Positions 48,709 to 61,460 of a DNA stretch of 64,000 nucleotides are shown here, one piece after another. Each line of letters starts with the position of its first letter. Within the stretch, counting starts at the first letter, position 1. The stretch is from Formicarius rufipectus (taxonomy: Eukaryota > Chordata > Aves > Passeriformes > Formicariidae): contig VXAU01004024.1 in assembly GCA_013399695.1 (NCBI GenBank), positions 186,001 through 250,000 of the forward strand, in the 5' to 3' direction. The translations under genes and the position numbers were made by a program. The notes under the pieces were generated by a model. The model was given only the letters and a program-made list of their open reading frames with translations, had not been told where the DNA came from and made no database searches.

Positions 48709-49365
48709 TGTGGGGGGAGGCACCTGTAAGGGAGGCACCTGTCGGGGAAGAACCTGTCGGGGACTGCCGAGAAACTGTCTGCTGCTAACTGGAGTCTCCC
48801 ATAACCACCACCTATCCATCCCCATAGAGCTGCTGTTTTTAAGGTTTTTATGCTGTTGGGTTGTTATAGTTAGGACAGAAAATGTATTAGATAGATAATA
48901 ATTATTATTTGATTACTTTTGTATGTTCAATTGCTCTGATTGGTTCTGGGAACCCCGGTTACAGCCCCCTGATTGGTCCTTGTACCCCTAAAACCCCATA
49001 GACTGGCTGGTGGCGCAGTGCAGCACCACCATACAAGGTTAACCACCCCTATATTTCCCTTATAAGTTATAAACCCTCCTTCCCTTTTCCTTTTGCGTCG
49101 TGATCCGCCCCTAACTCCACACAAGTTCTAGAATCCTCCGACCGAACCCTATAAAAGTCCCATGTGCCCCTTAATAAAGTGTTCACGCCTGTTCACACCC
49201 CTCCTGTTCACACCCCTCCCTGCATGGACCGTGCCTTCTTTCCCTCGGCGGACTGCGTCAGTCTTCTCCCACCACTCCTGAGAATTTTGTTGTTTCTCTT
49301 GTGCACCACCCAGGGCAATTCAACAAACCTTCCCCTAAACCCACTGAGTGGACCAGAACCTAACA
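48709..49365 (+). mobile_element. Solo LTR, class II (ERVK/alpha-like) layout
   Basis: The element starts TGTGGGG and ends CCTAACA, imperfect inverted termini. Near the 5' end a GGAGGCACCTGT-like word is repeated. A TATAAAA box lies at 49150-49156 and AATAAA at 49173-49178, only about 20 bp apart. That close spacing, with the poly(A) signal before a very short R region, is known from avian alpharetrovirus-like LTRs. A CTGTTCACACCCCTC unit is duplicated just downstream (about 49188-49222). A CCAAT-like GATTGG occurs twice (48938 and 48971). No exact 6-bp target-site duplication was found (GTCTTC and GTATTC are near matches but offset by one base). No provirus body is attached. Confidence 0.75.
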
Positions 49366-50044
49366 AGTATTCAAATACTAATATTTTGAAATGAAAGCCA
49401 AAAAAGGTAAGCCTTACAGAAAAAATTATGACCTGAAGTAATAAGTACATTTCTATTGCAAATGAACTATTATATCATGCCAAAGACAAAAATCAGCCTT
49501 ATAAATCTCATGTAACAGAGTAGGCAAACAAGAATGCCTGATTTACAGGGCTTACGGAAAAAAAATGCAAACCATGAATGTGTAACAAAGTGCAAATAAC
49601 CTGAAAAGACAAGTCATTCAGATGGAAAATACGCTCTATAAGAGTATAGCATTCCACACAAAAGCAAATGTCCTGTACAATGGAAATTTATGGATTTGCA
49701 GAGATTTGCATTCTTATAACAAAGGCAGGAGCCAACTGTCAACGGATGCCATAAATTCTCACATTGTGGAGTTTAAGATAGCACAACCAACGAGAAATGA
49801 GTTTCTTCAAGCAGTACCTCATGATGTTCCATAAGATGATAACAAAGAAGTCAACTGTATCTTCATATGCTATATGCAACCCAATGAACTGGAATCATTG
49901 TCAGCCTCCAGAACACTGCAATTAGCCAACTGAATTGAGCAGAAGCATGTGCCTTAAAAAATGAAGGGCATGAATAACCAAAGACTTACAAACCTTGCCA
50001 GTAGCCAGGAGCACTATATTTGGACTAGGCTTATTCAAATCTTC
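49366..50044. other. unique sequence, nothing recognised
   Basis: No repeat or gene seen. Confidence 0.45.
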
Positions 50045-50998
50045 CCAAGGTTGGTGTTGCCCAGAGCTCAGTTTTGGGGTTAGGTTTGTTTAACATCCTT
50101 ATTGATGACCTGAACAAGGGGTTCAAGTGCAAGTTTGCAGGTGACACCAAATTCATTGTGACTGCTGATCTGCTGGAGAGTAGGAAGGCTTGTACAGAGC
50201 GATCTGACAGGCTGGATCAATGGGATGAGGCCAATTGTTTGAGTTCCAGTAAGGTGAAGTGTCAGGTTCTGCCCCTGGATCACAGCAATCCAATGCAATG
50301 TTACTGGCTGGGCAACAAGTGGCTGGAAAGTTGCTCAGTGGAAAAGAACCTAGGCTGCTGGTTGAAAGTGTCTGTGCATGAGCCAGCAGTGTGCCCAGGT
50401 GGCCAAGAAGGCCGAGACCATCCTGGCCTGTATCAGAAATAGTGTGGCCAGCAGGACCAGGACACTGACTATTTCCCTTTACACAGTACCAGTGTGGCCA
50501 CACCTTGAATTCTGTGTCCAGTTCTGGGCCCCTGCAACAAGACACTGAGGTGCTGGAGCATGTCCAGAGAAGAGCAATGGAGCTGATGAAGCAGCTGGAC
50601 CACAGTTCTGATGAGGAGCAGCTGAGGGAGCTGTGAGTTTTTAGCCTGGAGGAAAGAAGGCTCGGGGGGTCAACAACGTGAAAGGAGATTGCAGTGAGAT
50701 GAGGTTACGTGTCTTCTCTCATGTAACAAGAGATAGGATGACAGGAAAGGGCCTCAACTTGCACTAGGAGTGGTTTACATTAGGTATTTTGGGAAAAAAA
50801 TATGGAAAGGGTTGTAAAGCATTGGAAGAGATTGCCCAGGGAAGTGGTGGAGTCATCATCCCTGGAACTGTTCAGAAGCCTTGTGGACATGGCACTTGAG
50901 GACATGATTTAATGATGAACATGGTGGTGGTACTGGTTTGATGGCTGGACTTGATAATACTAAAGGTCTTTTCCAATCTTAACAATACTGTGATTCAC
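50045..50998 (+). mobile_element. CR1 LINE 3' half, decayed
   Basis: This covers the C-terminal part of the CR1 reverse transcriptase through the 3' end. A 122-residue open remnant (50074-50442) contains LFNILIDDLN, the CR1 form of the fingers/palm region. It also has FAGDTKF where active copies have the FADD catalytic box, so the second-last catalytic Asp is lost. Further downstream the 'EFCVQFWAP' and VQRRA-type segments are out of frame with each other. The 3' UTR ends near 50998 in the ACTGTGATTCAC terminus. The copy is 5'-truncated and no flanking duplication was found. Confidence 0.9.
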
Positions 50999-50999
50999 T

Positions 51000-52278
51000 A
51001 GGAGAAGTGAAGTGAAAAAAATTGCATCACTCTCAAAAATAGAGGTGCATGTAAAAAAGGAACATGGAAGCTGTCTTGTCTTTGCTAGTTACACCCAAGC
51101 AACAATAACAACTAAGGTGAATTCAATATTAAATGCACTTTAATACACCAAAGGGATAACAATGTTTGGAAGTGCACTAAGAAAATATGATCATATTTTT
51201 AATTTTTATGTTTTACAGGAAACATATGTCTATATGTTTCCTGTAAAATAACATATAATAGCAGACTTGAGGGAGAGAAATTTTTCTTCCACAGTAGCCC
51301 AAAGTAAGTTTTTTCAGTTGGTCATAAATAATTGGCATATAAATACACAAATACAGATCACATAAATTTGACAAAATAAGACAACATCAAATGAATCCCT
51401 GTCTAATTTAGACATAGGGACTGAAAAATTAATACCATTTGAGTGTAAACTTAGAGTACAGTGACCTCGGTTACAAGCACCTTCTTGGATTAACTCAGTG
51501 GAATTTGAAGCAGAATTCTGTAGAATCTGAAATATTGCCAGATACTGCCATATTTGAAGATACCACACAAATGCATCAGACCAACAACAGCATTCTGAAT
51601 AAAGATAGCTTCCTCATTTCCACAGCAATAAATTAACAACAAATGAAATTTATAATAGCACAAAGGAAAAGAATTACACCTTCATGAATTTGCCTTACAA
51701 AAATTCAGATAACTGAATAAGTAACAAAAATACTGCACATGCAATGAAGAAAAATAATCAATCTCACAAAAAGAAATGAAAGCTGAATCTATTTTGTAAA
51801 AACCTATTCTGCAGCTTGGGTAATGTTTCCCAACATTTAACTAAATGGAATTTAAATGTGCAGTATAGATTTACTATATGAAGAATGCACATAATGGTGT
51901 TTATCCAGGCACTATATTTCATTCAGCATCATCTTTTTGATCTTCTCTTGCACACTTACTATTTTACCTTAATTTTACTCTGTGCTCCTTATACTCTAGT
52001 TTCCTGAAGCAGACATGATCATTCATAGTAAATGATGGAGTATCCTTAGAGAAAATTCTTTTAAAGTGTATAAAGTAATGAAAATAATTCAAGTGAGTGT
52101 AAAACTTAGGCGCTATCATGTGTTCTGGTATGTTTGTTTTATTCTGTTGTTATGACTGTCTGCTTTTAAGAAATGCATTCTTGTTTTATATTTTAGTGTA
52201 ATTACTACAATTTGTGTTATGTACACAGGCACAAAGGAAAAGAATCAATACATAATGTTGGGCCCTGCATTGTCTATT
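51000..52278. other. AT-rich unique sequence with one strong hairpin
   Basis: The notable feature is the inverted repeat at 51211-51248. Otherwise nothing is recognised. Confidence 0.45.
51211..51248. repeat. 17-bp perfect inverted repeat with 4-nt loop
   Basis: TTTTACAGGAAACATAT (51211-51227) and its exact reverse complement (51232-51248) enclose the loop GTCT. A wobble pair and one further pair could extend the stem. As RNA this would be a tight 38-nt hairpin, shorter than a typical pre-microRNA. Confidence 0.95.
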
Positions 52279-52323
52279 AAAACAAAAAAAAAACAACAAA
52301 ACAAAACAAAACAAAACAAAAAA
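52279..52323. repeat. (ACAAA)n microsatellite
   Basis: Poly(A) leads into five AAAAC-type units. Confidence 0.92.
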
Positions 52324-55300
52324 GTAACTTCTTTGGTAGAAGCCCTGAAACTGCCCATGGACTTAATTTTAAATCACCATTCATTTTTCTCCAACATAAT
52401 TCATTTTATAACTTCATATCCTAGCACCACAGCAAAACGTTTGTTCCACAGGTAGAGGTAGCCCTGGGTCTAAAAAAAAGACAGAAGCAGAATTATTTGC
52501 CTAATTTCCCCTAATTTCTGTTTTGCTATTATATGGTTCCAGTCAGGAAACCTGCAACAACTATAATTTAGAAAAAGATTGCATGCTACCATGAGAATCA
52601 AAACCAGCCAAGGCTGCAAATGGAAACAACACATTTTCTAATAAACTAGGTCTCTATGCTGTCTGTCTGTGTACCTCAGTGAATTCAGGACTCAAGATGC
52701 AGAGGCGAGACAAAGAGGCAAATATTCAAATCAGGTTACTAACACATTTACTGGGGTGGTATAACCATTTCCTAATAAAAAGTCATTCAGAAGAGGGTGA
52801 CCAGGTTTCATCTCAATTATTTTTCATTTAACAGGCAATTGCTTGCAGTAATTACAAGATTAAGACACAATTAGAATTTAGGTTAGGCTCATTTTGTTTA
52901 GACTGCATTTTGCTTGATTATGTGCAGATAACAGTGCATGGTTAAACATGGCAGCTTGTACAGTCACCTGTATTTTTGCATGATTGCTGCAAACGTTAAA
53001 ACCAAGCAAATTATTATTAGTAGTAGTATAGCTCTTGCATTATGATGAAAATTTTAGTTTAATCAAGGCTTCGTAAGTATGCATCTAATTTTCATATTAA
53101 AAAAATTATAAAGTAACTATACCAGAAACTTCATTTTTACTTAGCTGGAGATTTATATCTCATAAATATTTAATTTATATCTTTATTTTGCAAGGCCTTG
53201 GAAAAAGTTACATTTATTATCTTTCCCTGTGAACCTGAAAAATCTGAAAAACATCCTGAACAAAGAACAAATTATGTTTTGCAAACAATGTATTCTGTCA
53301 CAAGAAAGCATTAGATCTAGCCTGGAACATACAGATGATTATGTAAACTTTCTTACCAATGAAATACAGGTCATTTGAAGCTCAGAAATACATACTCCAA
53401 ATTATGTAGGTAATGTGCCAAACAGTTTATTTGCCTGAGATACAACTGTGTGTTCTTAGTGATTACATGAATGAGCAGAATCTTAGTTTTTAAATTCCAT
53501 CAGAAAAATCTATACAGTCCATATCACTAAACTGAAGTACTGGTTTGGCTCACTAGCTCACAACTCATTGAATTACATTTGAGTCATTAATGTTACCTAT
53601 TTTACTCTCCTTTCATTCAAATATGGATGAGTAAACCATTCTAATACAATGCAAAGAGTTTTTGTTTACACCTCCTGTTGAGAAAATATTTTAAGAACAA
53701 AAATGAGATTAATTTCTATTATTTTTAAATAACTGAAAGCCATTCTGAAATCATATTATCAGACCTTCAGTAGGTTGTAGATATCTATATTTGTCTCAAT
53801 AATTTCTAATTAAAACATTCCAAATCTTCACAAAACAATTTGTCATATGCTAAAGGGAAGAAACATCAGAGCTCAAAGTATCATTGATGCTCAAGGCCCT
53901 GTGAATAACTAGTGAATAATGCATATGTCATGTAGATGGATATAGCTACATAACAGGTGATTAAACTTCCATGCTTCAGAAGTGGCATGGTCTGACTAGA
54001 TCTTCGAGCTATGGAGAAAAATGGAGGTGTCACTACTACAGTACTCCAGAAAGGATTCTCCAAGATCTTTCAAAAGAACTAAGAGATTTAATACTTTGCT
54101 TCCAGTTGGTCACTAGGTGATGTTTCAAGAGGAGAAAAAAGATAAAGCAGTCTTTAGCCAATTTCTGGGAAAATGAAAGGAAGAAGAAAGGAAGATAATT
54201 CTTCCGGAGTACCTAAAACCACCTTGAGTCAGAAGGTTTCAGTGTCTCAGTACAGACTTATTAGCAAGTTGGAGAGTTCAGAAGACTTCTTGTTCTCTCT
54301 GCTGTGGAAACATGCCTTCAGGGGGATATAGATTTTATTTCCCTTATCCTTATAAGACAAGACTAATAGCTATACTAGCGATCTCCTACACTGTATACCC
54401 TTCTTTAGACTGTACCCACAATCATTCTAATAAGTGCAATGAGGTGCAATCTACAAGGAGACATAAGTATATATGTGAATACATTAAACTCATTTGGAGG
54501 TGAGTGACTCTTCCACAGCACTGGTTTATTAATACATAGTAGGTTTAAAAGAAAACTACTTCAAGTGACAGATGTGTAAAATCTGAAAAAATAAAACGCC
54601 TGCCCTACAAACAGCAACTGATGGGTACAAATCCCAACGTCAATTATGAACAAATAAATCTTAAGCTTCTTAGAGTGAGATCATTTATACTTTCCTTTGA
54701 AAAAGGAATGGTGAGCTTGAGAGTGAAGGAAAATACAGAATTTGTATTTTCAGTAAAGTAGAAAAACTTTTGTTTGCATTTTTTCATCTTAATACTTTGA
54801 TCAAATCTTCAAATACTGCGGATTACTGAGGAAAAAAACCCAATCTGCTTAGTGGTTTACCCTGAAAAATTGGTCATATCAGTACATTCTGCAAGGGGGA
54901 TTATTTAGTAATTAAAAAAATCTACTGTATGTTTCTCTTAAGTGAAAAGGCTTTGTAAAATACAGTTCAGGTTTTAATACAGTTTTTTTCCAAAGTATGT
55001 TTCAACTGTGTGTAAATGTACAAAATCTACACAACCTGCACAAATAAAGGTCTTTAAATTGCCTATCTAAAGAAAATGGGAAAGACAGCAGGAAACTAAT
55101 GAAACATTCGATTTACTAGACTGCTTGAAGTTCTTTTATCAAGTAAACACTGAGAATGACACATTAATTCAAGTGAGACTAGAAGGTCTTCCACAGCCCC
55201 TCTTGGTGCTCTGTTCAGCCCTCCTTTAAACAAAGAAACAAACAAATAAATAAATACATAATTCTGATCACTACTTCATCCCCATGCAAGGGTTTGTCTG

Positions 55301-56734
55301 AGGCCTTGAGCTCTGATAGCCCCAAGCCAGCCTGTAATCATCTTTCTACACAATCCTTTTCTGTAACCCCTCTTCTCCAGGTCCTAGGGAGCCCTGGTAG
55401 AGGAAGCTCTCTAATCTCCTGTGACATCTGCTTTCAGAGCACTCCCTGTCTGCAAATCTTCATGCACTGCCCCTGAGCAGATCTCTGGGGACTGTGACCT
55501 TGTATCTGTGTCCATGGTTCACCATCCAGATCATAAAGTTGTTTGTGGAAGCTGACTGTGGGGTAGTGAGGCCATCACAGCTCAGGGCTGAAAGAGACCA
55601 TTTGCATTGAGATTACCTGGGACAATATGCCCCAGAGCTTGGGGCCTCTGTCTGAGCTGCTCCTTATAGCTTTGTGACCTTTCAGTTTCTACCCAATCAT
55701 GCTCCACATCAACCACTGTTTCTGCTGTAGACAGCAGGAATACCCATAGGGGACCTATAGCACATAAGACCCCAGACACTTTTTATTCCTCATTCAGCAC
55801 ACCATTTTCCTATCACCCTTTCAGCCATGACTGGAGTATCACAACCTCATGGTTAAATGACAATAAGGATCCTTGTGCTTCTCTCTGGGAAGGAGATAGC
55901 TGGAGCCTGAAGACAAAACCCTGCCTCAGGATTCTTAGGGATGCTTCCTCTACCACAGCTGCCAGTGCTGCTTTAGTCCTATTCATAAAGACTAATCAAA
56001 AGAAGTCCTGCCAAAGAAATGATGGATAGCCTCACTGCATAGCTGTGCAGAACAACTAAATATTCAAATTGAAATGAAGTAGGTCACAGAAAACAAACAG
56101 CTTGATAGCTTGTAGCTGATATAAATTACTGGCTCAACTGCTAGCATGCTAAAGAGACAGAGACACAATGGCTGTTTGAACTTTGTGAAAGCTATCGGTT
56201 GCTGCAATTCGGTTTCTTCAATTGCGATACAATCAGCCATAAAAACATTTGTGAGACACTCATCTGCAAAGGTATTACTGGAAAAATAGCTCCAGAACAT
56301 AACTGCAATGTAATGTGCACCTAGAAATCACTGTTTCACATCCACAGAATGCATACAAAGTTTGCCACCTTTTACCCTTGATATATCTGCTGCCACCAAG
56401 CAGAGAGTAACTTCAGAAGATTCTTCTGATGACTGCTGAATTCAAGAAGCCTCTATGACAACAGCCTAGCAGGTGCAGTGCTGTTCTGCAACTTGTGTTG
56501 CAACTTGCATGTTTGAAAATACATCTTTGTCCACATTTTGTTTCCATTCCTCTTGTCCTCACATTCAGCATCTTTGAAAAAACTCTTGGCTTCATGTCCT
56601 CTGTAACCCTGATTTTTGGCATAGAAAGGCAGAAACGGGATTTTCCCTCTACTTTCCCTTTTTGTGATTGAACAAACTCGGCTGTCTTTTGCATGTCATG
56701 TGCAAAATGCCCTGACCAATTTAGTGGCCTCCAC
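52324..56734. other. unique sequence; repeat-free block near 52.8-53.3 kb; GC-richer block near 55.2-56.0 kb
   Basis: No gene supported. The 52.83-53.33 kb block has TTTGCATGATT and TAATC words typical of homeodomain and POU sites and might be conserved noncoding DNA. The 55.2-56.0 kb block is GC-richer with no recognisable frame or repeat family. A CAAA/TAAA patch lies at about 55228-55258. Confidence 0.35.
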
Positions 56735-57010
56735 CAGACTCACTCCAACATGTCCATATGCTTCATTCTTCTGGGGATCCCAGAACTAGAACTGCACTGA
56801 GATGAGGTCTCACAAAGAGAGGGGAAGGATCACTTCATAGTATCCTAGAATTACAGAATCTTTTAAATTCAATAACTTCCCTAGATCCCTGCTGCCTACA
56901 GCCCCAACAGAGTGCAGGATGTAACTGGTCCTCTTTGCTGAATGAGCACACTGCTACCACATGTTCAACCTTGCTGTCCACCATGAAATCCAGCTTTCAC
57001 CACTACTTCG
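56735..57010 (-). mobile_element. CR1 LINE internal fragment
   Basis: On the minus strand this encodes degraded forms of the CR1 ORF2 segments 'SQQCALVAKKA' and 'LEYCVQFWGP..KKDMDVLE'. The plus strand shows CTCCAACATGTCCATATGCTTC and GTTCAACCTTGCTGTCCACCA-like words. An extra 40 bp or so near 56840-56880 interrupts it. Confidence 0.75.
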
Positions 57011-57104
57011 AGTATTGAAAGTAAAACAGCAAATGGGAAGTCAAGTAATGTTTTAATGTTTTAAAAAATGACCTGGAATGCAGCAGCCAAGTGTAATTTC
57101 AGTA

Positions 57105-57607
57105 ATTTTTGTTGACTGTATTAAACCAGAAGGAACTATGGATTCCCTAGAGGGTAGAGAGACCTTACAGAGAGATCTGGATAGACTAGAGAGCTGGGCA
57201 ACTACCAACCACACTAAATTTAACATGAGCAAGTGCTGAATTCTGATCCCTTGAGGCAAGACACGGAAGTATTTGAGGTCACTTGATTTGCTCAGCTTAG
57301 AGAAGAGCAAGCTGAGGAGTGACCCCATTACAGCCTACAGCTTCCTTAACGGGGGGCACTGGAGAAGGTACTGCTGATTAGGGGAAGTACAGATTGGACA
57401 TTAGGAATAGGTTCTTCACACAGACACTGGTTAGCCACTGGATCAGGCTGCCAAGAGAAGTGGTCAGAGTAACAAGTCTGTTAAAGTCCAAGGACTGCAT
57501 AGTTAGTCATACAGTTTAGTCCTTCAAGGACTAGGAGGAGGACTCTATTAGCCTATGACCCTTACAGGTCCCTTCCAACTCCATTCTATCAGATTTTATA
57601 ATTCTGA
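57105..57607 (+). mobile_element. CR1 LINE 3' region with internal deletions
   Basis: Starts in the 'ERDLDRLESWA'-type segment (TTACAGAGAGATCTGGATAG), loses an internal block near 57250, resumes at the LFSLEKSKLR-type region and ends in the CR1 terminus CTATCAGATTTTATAATTCTGA. It is clearly older and a different subfamily from the copy at 20.4 kb. Confidence 0.83.
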
Positions 57608-60600
57608 GTACACACGAATGAACTAACTAATTTCAGCTCAAATCAGGAATTAGTAGTCTGCACTCCCCAGAATGAGATGGGGAAGCAGACAACGCAGCAG
57701 CTAGTGAAAGTATTAACTTGATTAGATAATCTCTGCAACAAACTGGTACTAGTAATACAACATTCTAAACTGTATTTGTATTTTATTCTGTGTATGGATG
57801 CCAAAGACATTGCTTTAATTATAACTTTTTTTATTTTCATCTGCTTTATTATGTTTATAAAGTCCTGTCAATATTTCTATTGCTAACCTACTTCAGTTTT
57901 TTATTTTTAAATAACCCACTTTCATGAATGGAATTAAAAAAACCAAACTAGTACAAACAGAGACCTGATAATATGCATATAATCCAAACGAGTGGAATAC
58001 ATTATTAAGCACTGCTTTAAGCATTTATGTATTCACAGAATATTCAGATCACATATCCACTACCTGAATTAATTATGCGTATCTCATTCCTTACTAAATC
58101 TTAGGTTTTGTTTTTTTTTTTTTAACACTGAAACAAGTGCATTATTTTATGCTGCCTTTGGCCTCCGAGTGAAAAGCTGAAAGTCTGCACAGCAGGAACG
58201 TCTCAAATCTGAAATTCATAGGCACAGTCTATGCATCATAGAAGTAGAGAACAGGAAATCCAGAAAGAGCTAAAATTTTAATGCAACAGTTTTGACACAG
58301 GCCACTAATATGCTCCTCATTTTAGTAATTTTGATTTGCTTAGCTTCAGGAAACAAGATAACAGACTGTTATTGTTTATTGGGACTGTTACTTAAAGAGT
58401 ATGTGACCTCAATGGTTTCTGAAAAATCAATCTGTATTGAAGGGATATTAATTCTGAGTATACAAAAAAACCCCTGTATCATAAAGCAACTTTGAGGATG
58501 TTAATTCTAGCTTTACTCATGATGATACATAATACATGCTTCCAAACTGGGATTTTTCATTAACACACATCTTTTTCTAGACTATACATATACACCCATT
58601 TCATTCAACAGTATTATGGTAGAAATGTTGTGGGAGAAGAGACACATGTCAGCTTAGTTCAGACGGTGTTGAAGTATTAACATTGCTTTGGCTAAGGCCA
58701 AGGAAGAAAGTGTGAACTAGAGTGCAATAACCACATCAGCCAAGTTCAAACCACTGTAGGGATGAAATAATTGCTGACATGAAATGACCTCTGAGTTTCA
58801 AATGAGTATTTACTAGCATGTGCTAAGAGCAGATTTAGACTTAAGACTGTAACAAAAAATCTAGTTATAAATGCTCAAAGCAAATATCATACAATGTTAT
58901 CACATTGATACTGAAATAAAGTGTATTCTACAAAAACAAACTAAAGTAGAATACTTCACTATGCAACTCCATAGCACTAGGAGCAAATACTCCACCAATG
59001 ATGTGGTTTAACTGTAATAAAATCTCATTTTCTGATTACATCAATGCAAGCAAGGTCTATAATTGCCATGGGTAGAGAACATACACTTATTGTTCAAAGA
59101 AAATTAAAACTTCTATGTTATGCTTCTAGTCAATTCAATTAACAAGTATTTCACACACTTCTCTGCAGCTACTCATACTTATTTATTCACATTAAATAGT
59201 TTAGTTCAACTGTTTGTCCTCCTCATTTACTTTAAGAGGAGACTACATAAGATTTGATATGGAAAAAAATTTGCAGCATTAGCTATCCATACAACTATTT
59301 GCAGCAGAGATACCTGAACACACACTCAGTTTTGAATCAAAACAACATAGTGAGTCCTATACATATCCTGGACTATTGCAGGGTTTCTCCTTCAAGCTTT
59401 GAGCTCTGCTATCGCACAAATAAGGGTCACACCCTCTAAAAATCAGTGAAAGTGTCTCCATTGATTCAACTGGATTTCACATGAATTGGAAATAAATTAT
59501 TGGAAACTAACTGTTCTAACACATCTCATGACTCTGAGATGCTACATTTGTCAGGTAATTTTATGCAAACAATTTGCTCATTTCAGTACATACTTAAAGA
59601 CTTCCTGTTGTAGTCACATCTCTGGCAGATTGCTCTATTGGGTGAACAAGCAGTTCATCTCATTTTCTCTAACTCTACAGACATCCATTTTGTCATGGGA
59701 TATTTTAGTAATGAATTTTTGAACATCAAATAAAACACAAAATTTGTACTACTTAAGAAATAAAAGCAACTGAAAGAAAATAACCCCATCCTTAGACCTC
59801 AGATGTTAGTAATAGCAGTCATCATATTCTAAAAGGAGTAATCCTGTGAACAATTTACTATTCTCATTCTGAATAAGCTAAAGCTCCCACAGTTACCATT
59901 AATAAGAAACAGCATAGGATATTTTTGTGTTGATAGATCAGATTTTTACCTTTAAATTGTTTTAAATAACTACATGTATCAAGATAAAAAAAGCTTATCA
60001 CATTTAATTTGCCACTAGGATATCTCTGGAAGCAATTTTTATTCCCTTTTTTCTCTTCCCCCAAACTGGGTTGGGAGGATCAAAATCACCTTTTTATTCC
60101 AGTGAAATGCACCTACACATTAAATTTTCCCATTTTATTGTAATAAAGGTCGCACATATGCTTGAAATTCAGAGTCTTAATAAGTACTGAGCTGCTGATT
60201 GTCCCCCACGTTGAGTTTTAAAATTTCTTTGCTAACGTGACCATTAAAAAGCATTGGTTTTACACAAAAAACCCCCAAGAACAGTATTTCTGCTGTGCAA
60301 AAAGAAAGGGGTTGAACTCTTCCAAAACCCTCCCTGAAGACTGATATTTGTCAGTCAACTCCCGTTCTGTAAAGTCAGTTAAATCAGAAAGACATTGTAG
60401 ACAATTTAACAGAGATGTTATTCTGTCTCTTCAGGACACTGAAATGAAGAAGGGTTGTGATACCTTCTGTTTTCTTATCAATCTTTACTCAGTTTATGGA
60501 GCTAGGAATAGAATGGAAGATTGAGCAGGAGTCCCTCACATCACTTCTGGCTTTTCCAGCAAGATATCAGAAAACCAGAAAGACAGAAGAAAATGGGTAG

Positions 60601-61410
60601 CAAGGGAATCTCAGTGCAACTTCTGTGAAGGGTATAGTGGAATAATCTAATAATCTTTGTTAGAAGATGACAAAGATTCATGTGTCATGAGCTGATCTAT
60701 TAAACCAGCCAACACCCAGACACAGCACAAGCATTTTTAAGCAGAGAAAGCTGCCATATCTGTCCCCTTTGCTCATAACAGACGAACCAAGAAATCATAG
60801 ATTTTATGTACAGCAAGAGAGATCCAGCTAGACACCATGGAAAAATATTTCTGATGGCCTAGACAGGGTCACTGTAAAAGACTGCCTATCAGGTTATGGC
60901 TTTAAGAACTCAAACACCTAAAGGAACTATGCCTATTGAAGTACTCCTGATGGAGGCAGGATAGAGTAAGCAGCTTTTGTGTGTCTCTTTTCACAGTGTA
61001 TCTCAATGTATCCTGTTGTCGCAGTAGAAATTTAAGTGTAGGGCCTCTAAAAAATTGGCTTTTTTTTTTGTTTGTTTTCAAGACAAAGTTGGATTTTGAC
61101 TGGATAATGTAAAAAAGTATGTGGCTTCCAAGCAGTACCACTTTGCAACCAGCTGTATCAAAGAGAACACAAAATTACAGCCATCACATCCAAAACAAAA
61201 GGGATCTCTTGAACTACTGCTCTGCTTGCCTTCAGGAGCATTTTGGGCAACTGTAGCAATTTAGTTGTCAGCATTATTGCCATCATAACCTGGCATCACC
61301 TGTGAGTACATCTGTGAGTACAGGCTCAGCAGCCAAATATCTGAATACTGTTTAGAGAGATGGAGTTCAGGAAAAGGGCCAGCAGAGAGGAGGTCAGAAA
61401 TGGAGGACGA
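57608..61410. other. AT-rich unique sequence, nothing recognised
   Basis: Short poly(T) run at about 58107-58124. No repeat family or gene seen. Confidence 0.45.
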
Positions 61411-61460
61411 AGAAAACAAAAAACAAAAAAACAAACAAACAAAAGAAAAAAACCAACAAC
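61411..61460. repeat. A/C-rich (CAAA)n tract
   Basis: AAAACAAAAAAC units pass into four CAAA units. Confidence 0.9.

Noticed and set aside
48703..49372. GTCTTC/GTATTC as the LTR target-site duplication
   Set aside because: The two differ at one base and the right copy is offset by one from the CA end.
50074..50442. 122-residue frame as a gene
   Set aside because: It is a decayed piece of CR1 reverse transcriptase with a lost catalytic Asp.
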